From NCBI RefSeq assembly GCF_000758325.1, contig NZ_CP009459.1:3162001-3226000 (forward strand): 64,000 bases of DNA. The letters run 5' to 3'. The stretch comes from Cedecea neteri. Its GTDB lineage: Bacteria > Pseudomonadota > Gammaproteobacteria > Enterobacterales > Enterobacteriaceae. The number at the start of each line of letters is the position of its first letter. The first letter of the stretch is position 1. Of the stretch, positions 55,086 to 64,000 are shown piece by piece. The position numbers and the translations under genes are program-made. Below the pieces are notes generated by a model. The model worked only from the letters and a program-made list of their open reading frames with translations, made no database searches and was not told the DNA's origin.

Positions 55086-55517
55086 TTAATTAACGAGATC
55101 GGCCAGTTTGTACGTCAGCGTATGCTGGCCGCTCTTCAGCACCAGCTGCTGGTTAGCCAGAGAAACCTTGGCTCCGCTGGTCAGCATGTCATTAATGCGG
55201 TGATCCAGGTCGTTCAGCTGCGGCTCAACGCAAAGCATCATCGTCATGCCCAGGCCTTTCACCTTCAGCGTATTGTTCTCGAGTGTTGCCTGGCCCATAA
55301 AGCGATTACACATCGCGCCAGAAATATGCATGTTCTCACCGAAGCTAAGCTCAGGCGCGCGCTTGCTGTTTTTCACGTCCAGAGGTTTACCGTCCACGCT
55401 CTCCAGCACAAAGCGGTGGTGCTGCAAATCTTGTGCAGTCACGCTGCCTTTATCCGCCGGCTGGGCACAGCCCGCCAGCACAACGCTTGCCAGCATCAGT
55501 GAAGCAAACTTTTTCAT
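55086..55517 (-). CDS. hslJ: META-domain heat-inducible lipoprotein HslJ
   Basis: 143 residues, with GGGAGAAG before the ATG. Signal peptide with lipobox LAGC (cysteine near residue 17), then a META/HslJ domain containing the CNRFMGQATL segment and a later MMLCVEP segment. HslJ of E. coli is heat-inducible and affects novobiocin resistance. The gene shares no intergenic base with convergent ydbJ. Confidence 0.93.
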   Translation of the reverse strand: MKKFASLMLASVVLAGCAQPADKGSVTAQDLQHHRFVLESVDGKPLDVKNSKRAPELSFGENMHISGAMCNRFMGQATLENNTLKVKGLGMTMMLCVEPQLNDLDHRINDMLTSGAKVSLANQQLVLKSGQHTLTYKLADLVN

Positions 55518-55637
55518 CTCTTCTCCCTAAGGTTTATGTGTCATCAATGAAAGCGCGCCACTTTCGCAGGATGTGGCGCATGAATCAGTAAGGATATTCT
55601 TAAAATTAGCCCGCCCCTGCGAGAGACGGGCGGAAAA

Positions 55638-56627
55638 TCAATTCAACTGGTTCGGGCAAGGCTCGCCTTTTTCCAGCTGACGAAGGTTCTCAAGCGTCGT
55701 CTCAGAAATGCTGGTCAGCGCCTCCGCCGTCAGGAATGCCTGGTGACCGGTGAACAGCACGTTGTGGCAGGCTGAAAGGCGGCGGAACACGTCGTCCTGA
55801 ATCACGTCGTTAGACTTATCTTCAAAGAACAGATCTCGTTCGTTCTCGTACACATCCATGCCCAGCGCGCCGATTTTCTGGTGCTTGAGGGCGTCGATTG
55901 CGGCCTGGGAATCAATCAGCCCGCCGCGGCTGGTATTAATCACCATCACGCCGTCTTTCATTTGATCAAAGGCGGTCTGGTTCAGCAGGTGGTAGTTTTC
56001 CGGGGTGAGCGGGCAGTGCAGGGAAATAATGTCGGACTGCGCAAACAGCGTTTCGAGATCGACATATTCCACGCCTAAATCCAGCGCCGCTGCGCTCGGA
56101 TACGGATCAAACGCCAGCAGACGCAGGCCAAACCCTTTCAGGATACGCAGCGCGGCAATGCCGATTTTCCCGGTGCCGATCACGCCTGCCGTTTTGCCGT
56201 ACATGGTGAAGCCGGTTAAGCCTTCCAACGAGAAGTTGGCGTCACGCGTGCGCTGGTAGGCGCGATGAATGCGACGATTAAGGCACATCATCATCCCGAT
56301 AGCGTGTTCGGCCACGGCTTCCGGCGAATAAGCGGGAACGCGAACCACCGGCATGCCAAGCTCTTTCGCTGCGTCTAAATCGACGTTGTTAAAGCCGGCA
56401 CAGCGCAGCGCGATAAACTTAACGCCATGTTTTTTTAGCTCTTCCAGCACCGGGCGACTACCATCATCATTAACGAAAATACACACGCCGTCGCAGCCGT
56501 TGGCGGTTTTGGCCGTTTTTTCGCTTAGCAGGAAGTCAAAAAATTCAAGATCAAAGCCATATTCCTGGTTAACCTGCTCCAGATACTTTTTGTCGTACTG
56601 TTTTGTGCTATAAACCGCAAGTTTCAT
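55638..56627 (-). CDS. ldhA: Fermentative D-lactate dehydrogenase LdhA
   Basis: 329 residues, as in E. coli. The NAD motif GTGKIGIAALRILKGFG lies near residues 152-168. The catalytic residues fit the D-2-hydroxyacid dehydrogenase family: Arg in NTSRGGLID near 234, Glu in the NERDLFFED region, and His in GHQAFLT near 295. It reduces pyruvate to D-lactate in fermentation. Transcribed in the same direction as hslJ, 120 bases upstream of it, and divergent from ydbH. Confidence 0.97.
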   Translation of the reverse strand: MKLAVYSTKQYDKKYLEQVNQEYGFDLEFFDFLLSEKTAKTANGCDGVCIFVNDDGSRPVLEELKKHGVKFIALRCAGFNNVDLDAAKELGMPVVRVPAYSPEAVAEHAIGMMMCLNRRIHRAYQRTRDANFSLEGLTGFTMYGKTAGVIGTGKIGIAALRILKGFGLRLLAFDPYPSAAALDLGVEYVDLETLFAQSDIISLHCPLTPENYHLLNQTAFDQMKDGVMVINTSRGGLIDSQAAIDALKHQKIGALGMDVYENERDLFFEDKSNDVIQDDVFRRLSACHNVLFTGHQAFLTAEALTSISETTLENLRQLEKGEPCPNQLN

Positions 56628-56839
56628 AAGACTTATCTCCAGAAAGGGTTGGTTCCAAAACTATCATGCTTAAAATAATCATACAATTTATAAACTGAAA
56701 TTTTAACGGCAGGTGACTATTTCACTTTCCGGGCAGGCTATGCTTACTACAGCCGCCGCCTTCACGCCCGGCCTGAATCGTGCCAGAATAATGACATATT
56801 TCGGCTTAAATTGTCGCTGAATCAGGATATTAACCACCC

Positions 56840-59485
56840 ATGAAGGGTAAATATAAAGCCGCGCTTGCGCTGATACTTGCATTGATTCTGCTGCCACTGT
56901 CGCTGCTGCTCACGGTGGCGTACTGGCTGCCGACGCTCGCCGGGATCTGGCTGCCACAGGGCACCCGTATTGCGCTGGAGGCCAGCCCGCGTCTACACAA
57001 CGGGGCGATTATTATCCCCGATCTTCGTTATCTCGCCGGGGAGTGCGAGCTTGCGAGCCTCAAAGATGCAAGCCTCAGCCATCAGAGCCGCTGGCGGCTT
57101 CACCTCGCGGAGCTGAATCTCAACCCGGACTGCATCAGCAAGATCCCCGCCGATGATGTGGCTCCCGCCGCACCGCGCACCCTTGAAGAATGGCAGAAAA
57201 TGCTGCCGAACACCTGGCTGACTATCGACCAGCTTAACGTCACGCCGTGGCTGCAGTATGCGGGCGCGCTGCATCTCTCGCTCACCCCGCAGCAGCAACA
57301 GCTGGATTATCAGGGGAAATTGCTCACGCTTTCCGCCACGCTTAAAGGGCAAAACCTGAAAATTAGCGACCTGAAAGTCGGGGCATTCGAAGGGCTTCCG
57401 CCGCTCGAGCTGGTGGGTGACTTAACGCTCCCGCTGGTGCCGGATGGCCTGCCGACGGACGGGCAAGTGGCCACGCAGGTGCAAATTCCGCAGGAGCCGG
57501 ACAGACTGCACGTGGCCCTGAACTGGCACACTAATGCCGGCAACCTGACGGTGAAAAAATTATCAGGCGACGAGGCCCCGCTGCTGAGCATTCCCTGGCG
57601 CCTGAGCGAAAACACCCTTGAGATTAACGCCGGGCAGTGGCGCTGGCCTTATGAAGGTTTCCCGCTGGGTGGCGGGGTGTCGCTGAAGGTGGATAACTGG
57701 CAGAGCGGGCTGGATAACGCCATCTTCACCGGGCGGCTGAACGTGTTGACTCAGGGTGAAGCCGGGAAGGGCAACGCCGTGCTTAACATCGGCCCCGGCA
57801 AACTCAGCCTGACCGACAGCGCTTTGCCGCTGCAGCTCACCGGAGAGGCGAAGCAGGACCAGCTGATTTTCTATGCAGTGCTGCCCGGTGAACTGACGGG
57901 CGCCTTGACCGACCCGACGCTGCTGTTCCATCCGGGGGCCTTGCTGCGGTCCCGTGGCCGCCTGATTGAAACGCTGAATATTGACGATGTGCGCTGGCCG
58001 CTGGCCGGGGTGCGAGTCTCCAGTAAAGGCATCGACGGCAGGCTGCAGGCGATCTTACGTGCCCACGACAATGAAATGGGCGCTGTGGAACTGCATCTGG
58101 ACGGTAAAGCCAATGACTTCCTGCCGGACGCCGGGCTGTGGCAATGGCGCTACTGGGGCAAAGGCAGCTTTACGCCGATGCAGGCGAAATGGGACGTTCG
58201 CGGCGTGGGCGAATGGCGTGACAGCGCCATTGAACTGAGTTCGCTGTCCACCGGTTTCGACAAGCTTGAATACGGCTCGATGCTGATGTCGAAGCCTCGT
58301 CTTAGCCTGGACAACCCGCTGCGCTGGGAGCGGAACGAACAAAAAGAGGTCTTCACAGGCAATTTCTCCCTGGACGCGGGGGCGACCACTTTTAGCGGCG
58401 GCAGCACCTTGCCGCCCTCGACGCTTAAATTTAGCGTGGATGGGCAAAACCCGACCGCTTTCCTGTTCAAAGGCAATTTGCACGCCGGGAAGATTGGCCC
58501 GGTGCGAGTGGTCGGGCGCTGGGACGGGGAGCGCCTGAGAGGCAACGCGTGGTGGCCAAAACAGACGCTCACCGTGTTCCAGCCGCTGCTGCCTCCTGAC
58601 TGGAAAATGGATTTGAAAGGGGGCGATCTCTACGCCCAGGTGGCCTTCTCCGCGGCGGCCGGTCAGGGCTTTGAAGCCGGGGGCCACGGCGTGGTCAAAA
58701 GCGGCAGCCTGTGGATGCCGGATAACCAGATTAACGGCGTCGACTTTGTGCTGCCGTTCCGCTTTAGCGATTCAACCTGGCACTTTGGCAGGCGCAGGCC
58801 GGTCACGCTGCGTATTGCTGAAGTTCGCAACCAGATAGCGGCGCAAAACATTACCGCCGATCTGGAAGGCTGGTACCCCTGGAGCGAGCAGCAGCCGCTG
58901 CTGCTGACCAACGTCAATGCGGATGTGCTGGGCGGCAAGATCTCTATGCAGCAATTGCGGATGCCCCAGCGGGACGCGGCGCTTGTACGGCTGCAGGGGC
59001 TCTCCTCCAGCCAGCTCGTCACCGCCATCAACCCGAAACAGTTCAGTATGTCCGGGCGTTTTAACGGTGCGCTGCCGCTGTGGCTCAACCACCCACAGTG
59101 GATTATCAAAGACGGCTGGCTGACCAACCCTGGCCCAATGACGTTCCGCATGGACAAAGATATGGCGGATGCCATCGTGGACAACAACATGGCGGCTGGC
59201 GCGGCAATCAACTGGCTGCGCTATATGGAGATTTCGCGCTCCTGGACACAAATCGACCTCGACAACCTGGGCGTGGTCAGAATGCGCTCCAGCGTGACCG
59301 GCATCAGCCACGTTGAGGGCAAAACGAATACCGTCAATCTCAACTATACCCATCAGGAAAACCTGTTTACCCTGTGGCGCAGTTTGCGCTTTGGCGATAA
59401 TTTACAAACCTGGCTGGAAGAGAACGCCGCGCTGCCAAAGGCTCGCTGCACCCAACCCGGCGAAGCCTGTGAGGAACCCAAATGA
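56840..59485 (+). CDS. ydbH: AsmA-like intermembrane phospholipid transport protein YdbH
   Basis: 881 residues. One N-terminal membrane helix (LALILALILLPLSLLLTVAYW) is followed by a long beta-rich periplasmic part, the bridge-like groove of the AsmA/TamB/YhdP/YdbH group. In E. coli YdbH, with the outer-membrane lipoprotein YnbE, forms an intermembrane bridge that carries phospholipids, partly redundant with TamB and YhdP. The stop overlaps the ynbE start (ATGA), so the pair is translationally coupled. Confidence 0.94.
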   Translation: MKGKYKAALALILALILLPLSLLLTVAYWLPTLAGIWLPQGTRIALEASPRLHNGAIIIPDLRYLAGECELASLKDASLSHQSRWRLHLAELNLNPDCISKIPADDVAPAAPRTLEEWQKMLPNTWLTIDQLNVTPWLQYAGALHLSLTPQQQQLDYQGKLLTLSATLKGQNLKISDLKVGAFEGLPPLELVGDLTLPLVPDGLPTDGQVATQVQIPQEPDRLHVALNWHTNAGNLTVKKLSGDEAPLLSIPWRLSENTLEINAGQWRWPYEGFPLGGGVSLKVDNWQSGLDNAIFTGRLNVLTQGEAGKGNAVLNIGPGKLSLTDSALPLQLTGEAKQDQLIFYAVLPGELTGALTDPTLLFHPGALLRSRGRLIETLNIDDVRWPLAGVRVSSKGIDGRLQAILRAHDNEMGAVELHLDGKANDFLPDAGLWQWRYWGKGSFTPMQAKWDVRGVGEWRDSAIELSSLSTGFDKLEYGSMLMSKPRLSLDNPLRWERNEQKEVFTGNFSLDAGATTFSGGSTLPPSTLKFSVDGQNPTAFLFKGNLHAGKIGPVRVVGRWDGERLRGNAWWPKQTLTVFQPLLPPDWKMDLKGGDLYAQVAFSAAAGQGFEAGGHGVVKSGSLWMPDNQINGVDFVLPFRFSDSTWHFGRRRPVTLRIAEVRNQIAAQNITADLEGWYPWSEQQPLLLTNVNADVLGGKISMQQLRMPQRDAALVRLQGLSSSQLVTAINPKQFSMSGRFNGALPLWLNHPQWIIKDGWLTNPGPMTFRMDKDMADAIVDNNMAAGAAINWLRYMEISRSWTQIDLDNLGVVRMRSSVTGISHVEGKTNTVNLNYTHQENLFTLWRSLRFGDNLQTWLEENAALPKARCTQPGEACEEPK

Positions 59486-59673
59486 ACTATTTTATCCCTG
59501 TGCTGCTGGCATCTGCGGCGCTGCTGCTGACAGGCTGCACGCCGCGTATTGAAGTGGCCGCCCCTAAAGAGCCGATCACCATCAATATGAACGTCAAAAT
59601 CGAACACGAAATCCACATCAAAGTGGATAAAGACGTTGAAAGCCTGCTTAAAAACCGTAGCGATCTGTTCTGA
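59482..59673 (+). CDS. ynbE: Outer-membrane lipoprotein YnbE, partner of YdbH
   Basis: 63 residues with lipobox LLTGC (cysteine near residue 16). The mature part has the strand MNVKIEHEIHIKVDKDV that pairs with the C-terminal end of YdbH in the E. coli system. The ATG overlaps the ydbH stop by four bases. YdbH-YnbE forms the complete intermembrane bridge, and the following gene product, YdbL, controls YnbE. Confidence 0.94.
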   Translation: MNYFIPVLLASAALLLTGCTPRIEVAAPKEPITINMNVKIEHEIHIKVDKDVESLLKNRSDLF

Positions 59674-59687
59674 GAAGGGGAACGGCG

Positions 59688-60011
59688 ATGAACTCTATGA
59701 TTAAAGGCGTGCTGCTGGCTGGCCTGTTGTTCAGCACATCCGTGATGGCGCTGACCCTGAGCGAAGCGCGTGAGCAGGGGCGAGTGGGCGAAACGCTAAG
59801 CGGCTATATTGCGCCGATAAAGCAGGATCCGGAAACGCTGGCGCTGGTGAAAAGCATTAATGAAGGCCGCGCGCAGCACTATCAGCAACTGGCAGACACC
59901 AACAATGTCTCACTCGATGATGTTGCTCGCCTGGCGGGACAGAAGCTGGTGGACAGAGCGCCTGCCGGGGAATACGTCCGCGGGCTAAACGGGCAGTGGA
60001 TGAAGAAATAG
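59688..60011 (+). CDS. ydbL: Periplasmic chaperone-like protein YdbL (DUF1318)
   Basis: 107 residues with a cleavable signal peptide (cleavage near MA-LTL). DUF1318 features: LSEAREQGRVGETLSGYIAP near residue 25 and GEYVRGLNGQWM at the end. In E. coli YdbL prevents improper YnbE multimers and so supports YdbH-YnbE function. GAAGGGG precedes the ATG. A REP-like element follows the stop. Confidence 0.93.
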   Translation: MNSMIKGVLLAGLLFSTSVMALTLSEAREQGRVGETLSGYIAPIKQDPETLALVKSINEGRAQHYQQLADTNNVSLDDVARLAGQKLVDRAPAGEYVRGLNGQWMKK

Positions 60012-60069
60012 CTTTGTCCTTCTCTCTCTGCGATAGGGCGTAAACAAGATTCCCCTTCGGCTGTTTTCC

Positions 60070-60102
60070 CCCTCTCCCTCTGGGAGAGGGCTGGGGTGAG
60101 GG
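60070..60102. repeat. REP-like palindromic element, copy 2
   Basis: Perfect 9-bp stem CCCTCTCCC / GGGAGAGGG with a 3-base loop, followed by CTGGGGTGAGGG. It matches the second unit of the element at 50847-50938 (same stem and same GGGGTGAGGG tail). It lies between the convergent ydbL and feaR stops. Confidence 0.8.
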
Positions 60103-60109
60103 TTATCTT

Positions 60110-61024
60110 TCAGGCAGACTGAAAACGCTTGCGGTACTCCCCCGGCGACACGCCAAACCTGCCCTTAAACGCCGTTGAAAAATGGCTGTGATCGGCAAAT
60201 CCCCAGTTGTAACCAATCCCCGCCAGCTTCTCGCTATGGCTGGCCGTGCGCAATGCCTGGGCGCAGAGATCAAGCCGACGGTTTTTAATGTATTGCGCCA
60301 CAACCAGGCCTTTATCGGCAAACAGGCGGTAAAGACTGCGCACTGACATCCCGGACTCGGCGGCGATCCACTCCGGTCGCAGCGTTTCAGACTGAATATG
60401 CTCATCAATCAGCGTCATAACTTTCTGCAGGTGGCGGTCGCGCTTTGAGGTCGGCAGGCTGTGCCGAATGAGCGCCGGGGCAAGCAGGCAGGCTATCGCC
60501 TCCAGCGTGGCTTCACTTTCTCCGCCGGTCAAACTGTCGCTGCCCATACTTTCGCGCAGCAAACCCTGGCTGAGGCGAACCATGGGCATATCGGCAGGGA
60601 GTCTTTGCGCACAGGGAATTTCACCCATCCGCAGGTGCTGCTCCAGCAGATGGCGGGGCAGTAACAGTGAAACCTGCTTCGCGCTGTGGGTATAGGTAAA
60701 ACAGCTGGGGCGTGAGGCGTCGATAAGAGTGATATCTCCCTGGCCGAGAACGGCCTGATTTTCGCCTTGCTCCATCACGGCTTTGCCCTCCAACTGGAAG
60801 ACGGTATAGAACCAGGCGTCGTTGCTTTGGGCGACTTCACGGTTTGTTCTCAGCAGACGTGCCTGGTTAATCTCCACCACGCTGAGCTTGATAGCATGGG
60901 CAAGATGCTCTCTCAGGCTGCCGTAAAATCCTTGCTCCAGCGCCGCACCTGAAAAACGACCACATGCGCGATTCACCTGGTCAAGCCATTTTTCGAATCG
61001 CTCGTTGTACTGTTTTTCTGCCAT
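60110..61024 (-). CDS. feaR: AraC-family activator FeaR
   Basis: 304 residues, with AGTGAGGAT before the ATG. N-terminal cupin-like effector domain, then the AraC DNA-binding part with WIAAESGMSVRSLYRLFADK and YNWGFADHSHFSTAFK near the end. FeaR activates feaB and tynA in E. coli when phenylethylamine or related amines are present. Divergent from feaB, with two sites matching the FeaR pattern in between (61110-61146). No tynA gene follows feaB here, so amine oxidase would have to be supplied from elsewhere. Confidence 0.92.
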   Translation of the reverse strand: MAEKQYNERFEKWLDQVNRACGRFSGAALEQGFYGSLREHLAHAIKLSVVEINQARLLRTNREVAQSNDAWFYTVFQLEGKAVMEQGENQAVLGQGDITLIDASRPSCFTYTHSAKQVSLLLPRHLLEQHLRMGEIPCAQRLPADMPMVRLSQGLLRESMGSDSLTGGESEATLEAIACLLAPALIRHSLPTSKRDRHLQKVMTLIDEHIQSETLRPEWIAAESGMSVRSLYRLFADKGLVVAQYIKNRRLDLCAQALRTASHSEKLAGIGYNWGFADHSHFSTAFKGRFGVSPGEYRKRFQSA

Positions 61025-61109
61025 ACATCCTCACTTATCGCTGCCAGAAGCCAATAACTATAGGTAAACGTGATTCAAAAAAAGAATCATCATCAACATT
61101 TGTGTAGCG

Positions 61110-61146
61110 TGTCACAGCCAGCAAAGCGAATGTCAGCTGCAGAAAA
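61110..61146 (+). promoter_or_regulatory. Two FeaR-type direct repeats upstream of feaB
   Basis: TGTCA-N8-AAA occurs at 61110-61125 and again at 61131-61146, 21 bp apart on the same face. It fits the TGNCA-N8-AAA pattern described for FeaR. The sites lie ~70-105 bases before the feaB ATG, a typical activator position. Confidence 0.7.
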
Positions 61147-61214
61147 CCCTAACCTCAACATAGCGCCTAGAATGAAGGTGGGCTACACGATAATGACCTT
61201 GATAAGGAGATGCT

Positions 61215-62717
61215 ATGACTGAGCCAGAAACGGTAAGCGTGCTGGGCAGTGTGCGACAGTTTCTTCAGCGTTCACATGGGCTGTACATTGACGGCCGCTG
61301 GCAGACGTCAGACAGCGAAGGGCGACTGCCGGTCTTTAACCCGGCAGACGGGCAGCAAATTTCCAGCAGCGCCGACGCCAGCGCTGCAGATGTGGACCTC
61401 GCGGTAACGTCTGCATGGCGTGCCTTCAGCAGCGGCGTATGGGCCAACATGCTGCCTGCCGGGCGGGAGCGGATCCTGCTGCGTTTTGCCGACTTGCTTG
61501 AGCAAAACACGGAAGAACTGGCGCAGCTTGAAACGCTGGAGCAGGGTAAGTCCATTAACATCTCCCGTGCATTTGAAGTGGGCTGCACGCTGAACTGGAT
61601 GCGCTATACCGCAGGCCTGACTACGAAAATCAGCGGCAAGACGCTGGATGTATCTATCCCGATGCCGGAAGGGGCGTGCTATCAGGCCTGGACGCGCAAA
61701 GAACCCGTTGGCGTCGTGGCCGGGATCGTGCCGTGGAACTTCCCGCTGCTGATTGGCATGTGGAAAGTGATGCCGGCGCTGGCGGCTGGCTGCTCGATAG
61801 TCGTCAAACCTTCAGAAACGACGCCGCTAACGCTGCTGCGTATGGCTGAGCTAGCCACAGAAGCAGGCGTGCCGGACGGCGTATTTAACGTTGTCACTGG
61901 CAGCGGCTCAGGCTGCGGTAAAGCCCTGACCGAACATCCGCTGATTGCCAAAGTTAGCTTCACCGGCTCGACGGCGACCGGCAAAGGCATTGCCAAATCA
62001 GCTGCGGACAGGTTAACGCGCGTGACGCTGGAGCTGGGGGGTAAAAACCCGGCCATCGTACTGAAAGACGCCGATCCGGCGATGGTCATTGCAGGCTTAA
62101 TGGCGGGCAGTTTCCTCAATCAGGGGCAAGTATGCGCCGCCAGTTCGCGGATCTATATCGAAGCCCCGCTGTTTGACACGCTGGTGAGCGGCTTTGAGCA
62201 AGCGGTGAAGTCGCTGCAGGTGGGGGCAGGGATGAACCCAGCGGCCCACATCAACCCGCTGGTATCGAAAGTACAACAGGAAAAAGTGGCCGGATATCTG
62301 GCCCAGGCGCAAGAGCAGCGCGCGGAGATAATCTCCGGGAATTCAGGCCCGCAGGGCAGCGGCTACTATATTGCGCCAACGCTGGTGGTGAACCCTGCCG
62401 CTTCGCTGCGCCTTGCCAGAGAAGAGGTCTTTGGCCCGGTGGTTAACCTGGTCCGCGTCGCGGATGCGGAAGAAGCCTTGAGACAGGCCAACGACAGCGA
62501 CTACGGGCTGACGGCAAGTCTGTGGACCAACAATCTGCAGGCGGCAATGCAGTACACCGGGCGAATGCAGGCGGGCACGGTCTGGGTGAACAGCCATACG
62601 CTGATCGACGCGAATATGCCGTTTGGCGGCATGAAGCAGTCGGGCACAGGGCGTGATTTTGGCCCGGACTGGCTTGATGCCTATACCGAAACCAAAACCG
62701 TGTGCGTGCGTTACTAA
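61215..62717 (+). CDS. feaB: Phenylacetaldehyde dehydrogenase FeaB
   Basis: 500 residues, the E. coli length, with AAGGAG before the ATG. Motifs: PWNFPLL near residue 174, catalytic glutamate in [10 protein letters not shown] near 276, and catalytic cysteine in [11 protein letters not shown] near 308. FeaB oxidises phenylacetaldehyde to phenylacetate with NAD, the second step of phenylethylamine use. Activated by FeaR through the sites upstream. In E. coli tynA would follow; here a terminator and a type I secretion-like gene do. Confidence 0.95.
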   Translation: MTEPETVSVLGSVRQFLQRSHGLYIDGRWQTSDSEGRLPVFNPADGQQISSSADASAADVDLAVTSAWRAFSSGVWANMLPAGRERILLRFADLLEQNTEELAQLETLEQGKSINISRAFEVGCTLNWMRYTAGLTTKISGKTLDVSIPMPEGACYQAWTRKEPVGVVAGIVPWNFPLLIGMWKVMPALAAGCSIVVKPSETTPLTLLRMAELATEAGVPDGVFNVVTGSGSGCGKALTEHPLIAKVSFTGSTATGKGIAKSAADRLTRVTLELGGKNPAIVLKDADPAMVIAGLMAGSFLNQGQVCAASSRIYIEAPLFDTLVSGFEQAVKSLQVGAGMNPAAHINPLVSKVQQEKVAGYLAQAQEQRAEIISGNSGPQGSGYYIAPTLVVNPAASLRLAREEVFGPVVNLVRVADAEEALRQANDSDYGLTASLWTNNLQAAMQYTGRMQAGTVWVNSHTLIDANMPFGGMKQSGTGRDFGPDWLDAYTETKTVCVRY

Positions 62718-62849
62718 ACGTTGGCACATTTCGGTAGCTATCACGTCCCGGAATGGTTTGCGGCTGGTAATCTGCAGGTCCCCTCCCGCGAGGGAAGATC
62801 GTTGTCCGATCTTGACCATTAATCTTGATAAGAAATGTTGCTACCTTCA

Positions 62850-62876
62850 GACCGGGCTTCCCCCGGTCTTTTTTTT
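62850..62876 (+). terminator. Intrinsic terminator downstream of feaB
   Basis: Perfect 7-bp stem GACCGGG / CCCGGTC with a 5-base loop, followed by eight T bases. Confidence 0.9.
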
Positions 62877-63561
62877 GCATTTTTTTGTCAAGAAGACATT
62901 ATTTTAGTCATGAAATGATTTGTTTCGGTGACTATCACTCCTGATTTAACACCTGTCCGACGTCCTTATTTTGCGTAAAACTTGCGACAATGTAACATTT
63001 ATGGAAAAACAACCAAAAATGAGCAGCCCGGATTTACTGAAGGATTTCGCTGGAATGTAAAATTGATGTAAATCAATGCTTATGCCATAAGTTTATGAAT
63101 TATAACTATTCGCTATTTATCATGATGGCGTTATTTACGGGGTCAATCGATCTATTTCCCCAGTGCCTTTTCTTTTGGGTAACATGTCATTAACAATAAA
63201 TGATTGGTGAGGTTAATTTTTCTTTGGTAGGATTTTTCTTACAAACATTTCGGGAAAAGGATGTGACCAGTTTGATTCCCAGAATTAAATAAGTCATATT
63301 GCGTGACGTCTTTATATAAAAGATGGCGTTAAATTATGACCTTCATTTATTAAGAAGAAACGAAAGCGACAGACAGTTTTCTACCTCTTTATAGTCAGAA
63401 CGTTTTGCTCCAGAAATAAATGGGGCCTTATAACGCTGGCGTTTTAATTTAACTATTACAGTCGTTTAAATACATTAGTGACTCCTCCGTGCCTGTTTAT
63501 TATAAATACAGGACGGTACCACATCATCCTGATTATTTTATGGATAAGGATATCGCCGTTT
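62877..63561. other. Long AT-rich leader before the TolC-like gene
   Basis: About 685 bases with no convincing gene. It is far more AT-rich than its neighbours and probably holds the promoter and regulatory sites of the type I secretion locus. Very short frames (for example 19 codons at 63001) lack ribosome sites. Confidence 0.6.
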
Positions 63562-64000
63562 ATGCCTCAGTTTTATTCCCTGCCGGTCGTGATGCTAGCC
63601 GTTATTTTTTTCGGCAGCGGCATGCGGGTGAATGCCGCGCCAGTACCGGCCTGGGCTACAGCACCGGGTATTGCACAAACGGCAACCCTGACGCTGGGTG
63701 AAAGCATTCTGTTCGCGCTTGACCGGGATCCCTCTGTCTCTCAGCAGGCAGCCCAGTTCGGCATCGGCCAGGCACAGATTGATCAAGCCCGCAGCGCCTG
63801 GATGCCGCAGGTTTCCCTCAACGGCAGCACCGGGCATTCGCGTACTACGGACTCCAGCGGTTCTCTTAAGAACTCGGCTGCCTATGGGCTTAGCCTGACG
63901 CAGCTGGTGTATGACTTTGGCAAGACCAGCAGCAACATCAGCCAGCAGGAGAGCCAGCGCGAGAGCTATCGCTACCAGCTGATGGCGACGTTGACCGGTG
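63562..64000 (+). CDS. TolC-family type I secretion outer-membrane protein, 5' part
   Basis: 146 residues are visible from the ATG at 63562 (AAGGA 11 bases upstream); the frame is open at the right edge. A signal peptide (LPVVMLAVIFFGSGMRVNA) is followed by LTLGESILFALDRDPSV and the repeat SAWMPQVSLNGSTGH, then LSLTQLVYDFGKTSSNISQQ, all standard in TolC-like AggA/LapE-type proteins. Such genes usually open a locus for an ABC exporter, membrane-fusion protein and a very large adhesin. That part is outside the window and is inferred. Confidence 0.85.
   Translation, partial: MPQFYSLPVVMLAVIFFGSGMRVNAAPVPAWATAPGIAQTATLTLGESILFALDRDPSVSQQAAQFGIGQAQIDQARSAWMPQVSLNGSTGHSRTTDSSGSLKNSAAYGLSLTQLVYDFGKTSSNISQQESQRESYRYQLMATLTG

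Overview
The window is a chromosomal segment of a gamma-proteobacterium of the family Enterobacteriaceae. GC is in the mid-50s percent by eye. Many genes are close relatives of Escherichia coli genes and some neighbourhoods are kept: ydbJ-hslJ-ldhA-ydbH-ynbE-ydbL-feaR-feaB, speG-ynfB-ynfA, ydfG next to dcp, plus tam, ydfZ, mgtS, cybB, ydcF and nifJ. The genus cannot be fixed from the sequence alone. A chromosomal FosA-type gene and a DUF208 (QueH) gene point to an Enterobacter/Klebsiella/Cedecea-like relative rather than E. coli itself. No rRNA, tRNA, CRISPR array or intact insertion sequence was seen.

Layout. 1-8.6 kb: distal half of a type VI secretion (T6SS) operon (tssM end, tssA, tssF, tssG, tssJ, tssE, vasL), followed by a chemoreceptor with a sigma-28-like promoter. 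10.6-15.1 kb: a VF530 gene, a FosA-GNAT fusion, a frameshifted ydcF, cybB, and a divergent AraC/SDR pair. 15.2-21.5 kb: a leftward module led by a strong Fur box: ChaN-type lipoprotein, TonB, an exported oligopeptidase B-like peptidase and a frameshifted TonB-dependent receptor. 21.6-26.2 kb: a divergent SDR/GlxA-type regulator pair, then an accessory zone with partial repeats, a tautomerase, a lipoprotein and gene remnants. 26.2-34.6 kb: frmRA, katG, speG, ynfB, ynfA, ydfG, dcp.

34.6-36.8 kb is the most striking part. An AT-rich two-gene block (DUF262 ParB-like protein plus a HEPN protein with an intact R-x4-H motif) lies between two copies of the last ~203 bp of dcp. The copies are ~96% identical, and every difference is synonymous apart from one at the stop. 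It looks like a small mobile defence cargo that entered at the 3' end of dcp and brought, or left behind, a second dcp end. No recombinase is encoded in the block.

36.9-50.8 kb: queH, small metabolic genes and several regulator/target pairs (LysR/PACE efflux, aldehyde dehydrogenase/AraC, FtrA-like/rhodanese, monooxygenase-TauE/HTH), tam, ydfZ with an FNR site, an orphan MafI immunity gene, and the 31-residue mgtS gene with a PhoP-type promoter. 50.9-62.7 kb: nifJ, ydbJ, hslJ, ldhA, ydbH-ynbE-ydbL, feaR/feaB with two FeaR-type sites. 63.6 kb to the end: the start of a TolC-family outer-membrane gene, probably the first gene of a type I secretion locus that continues beyond the window.

Two genes (ydcF and the TonB receptor) are each broken by the loss of one G/C base next to a short G/C run. 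These may be real or may be assembly indels. All functions are assigned by reading sequence motifs and from family knowledge; no database search was run.
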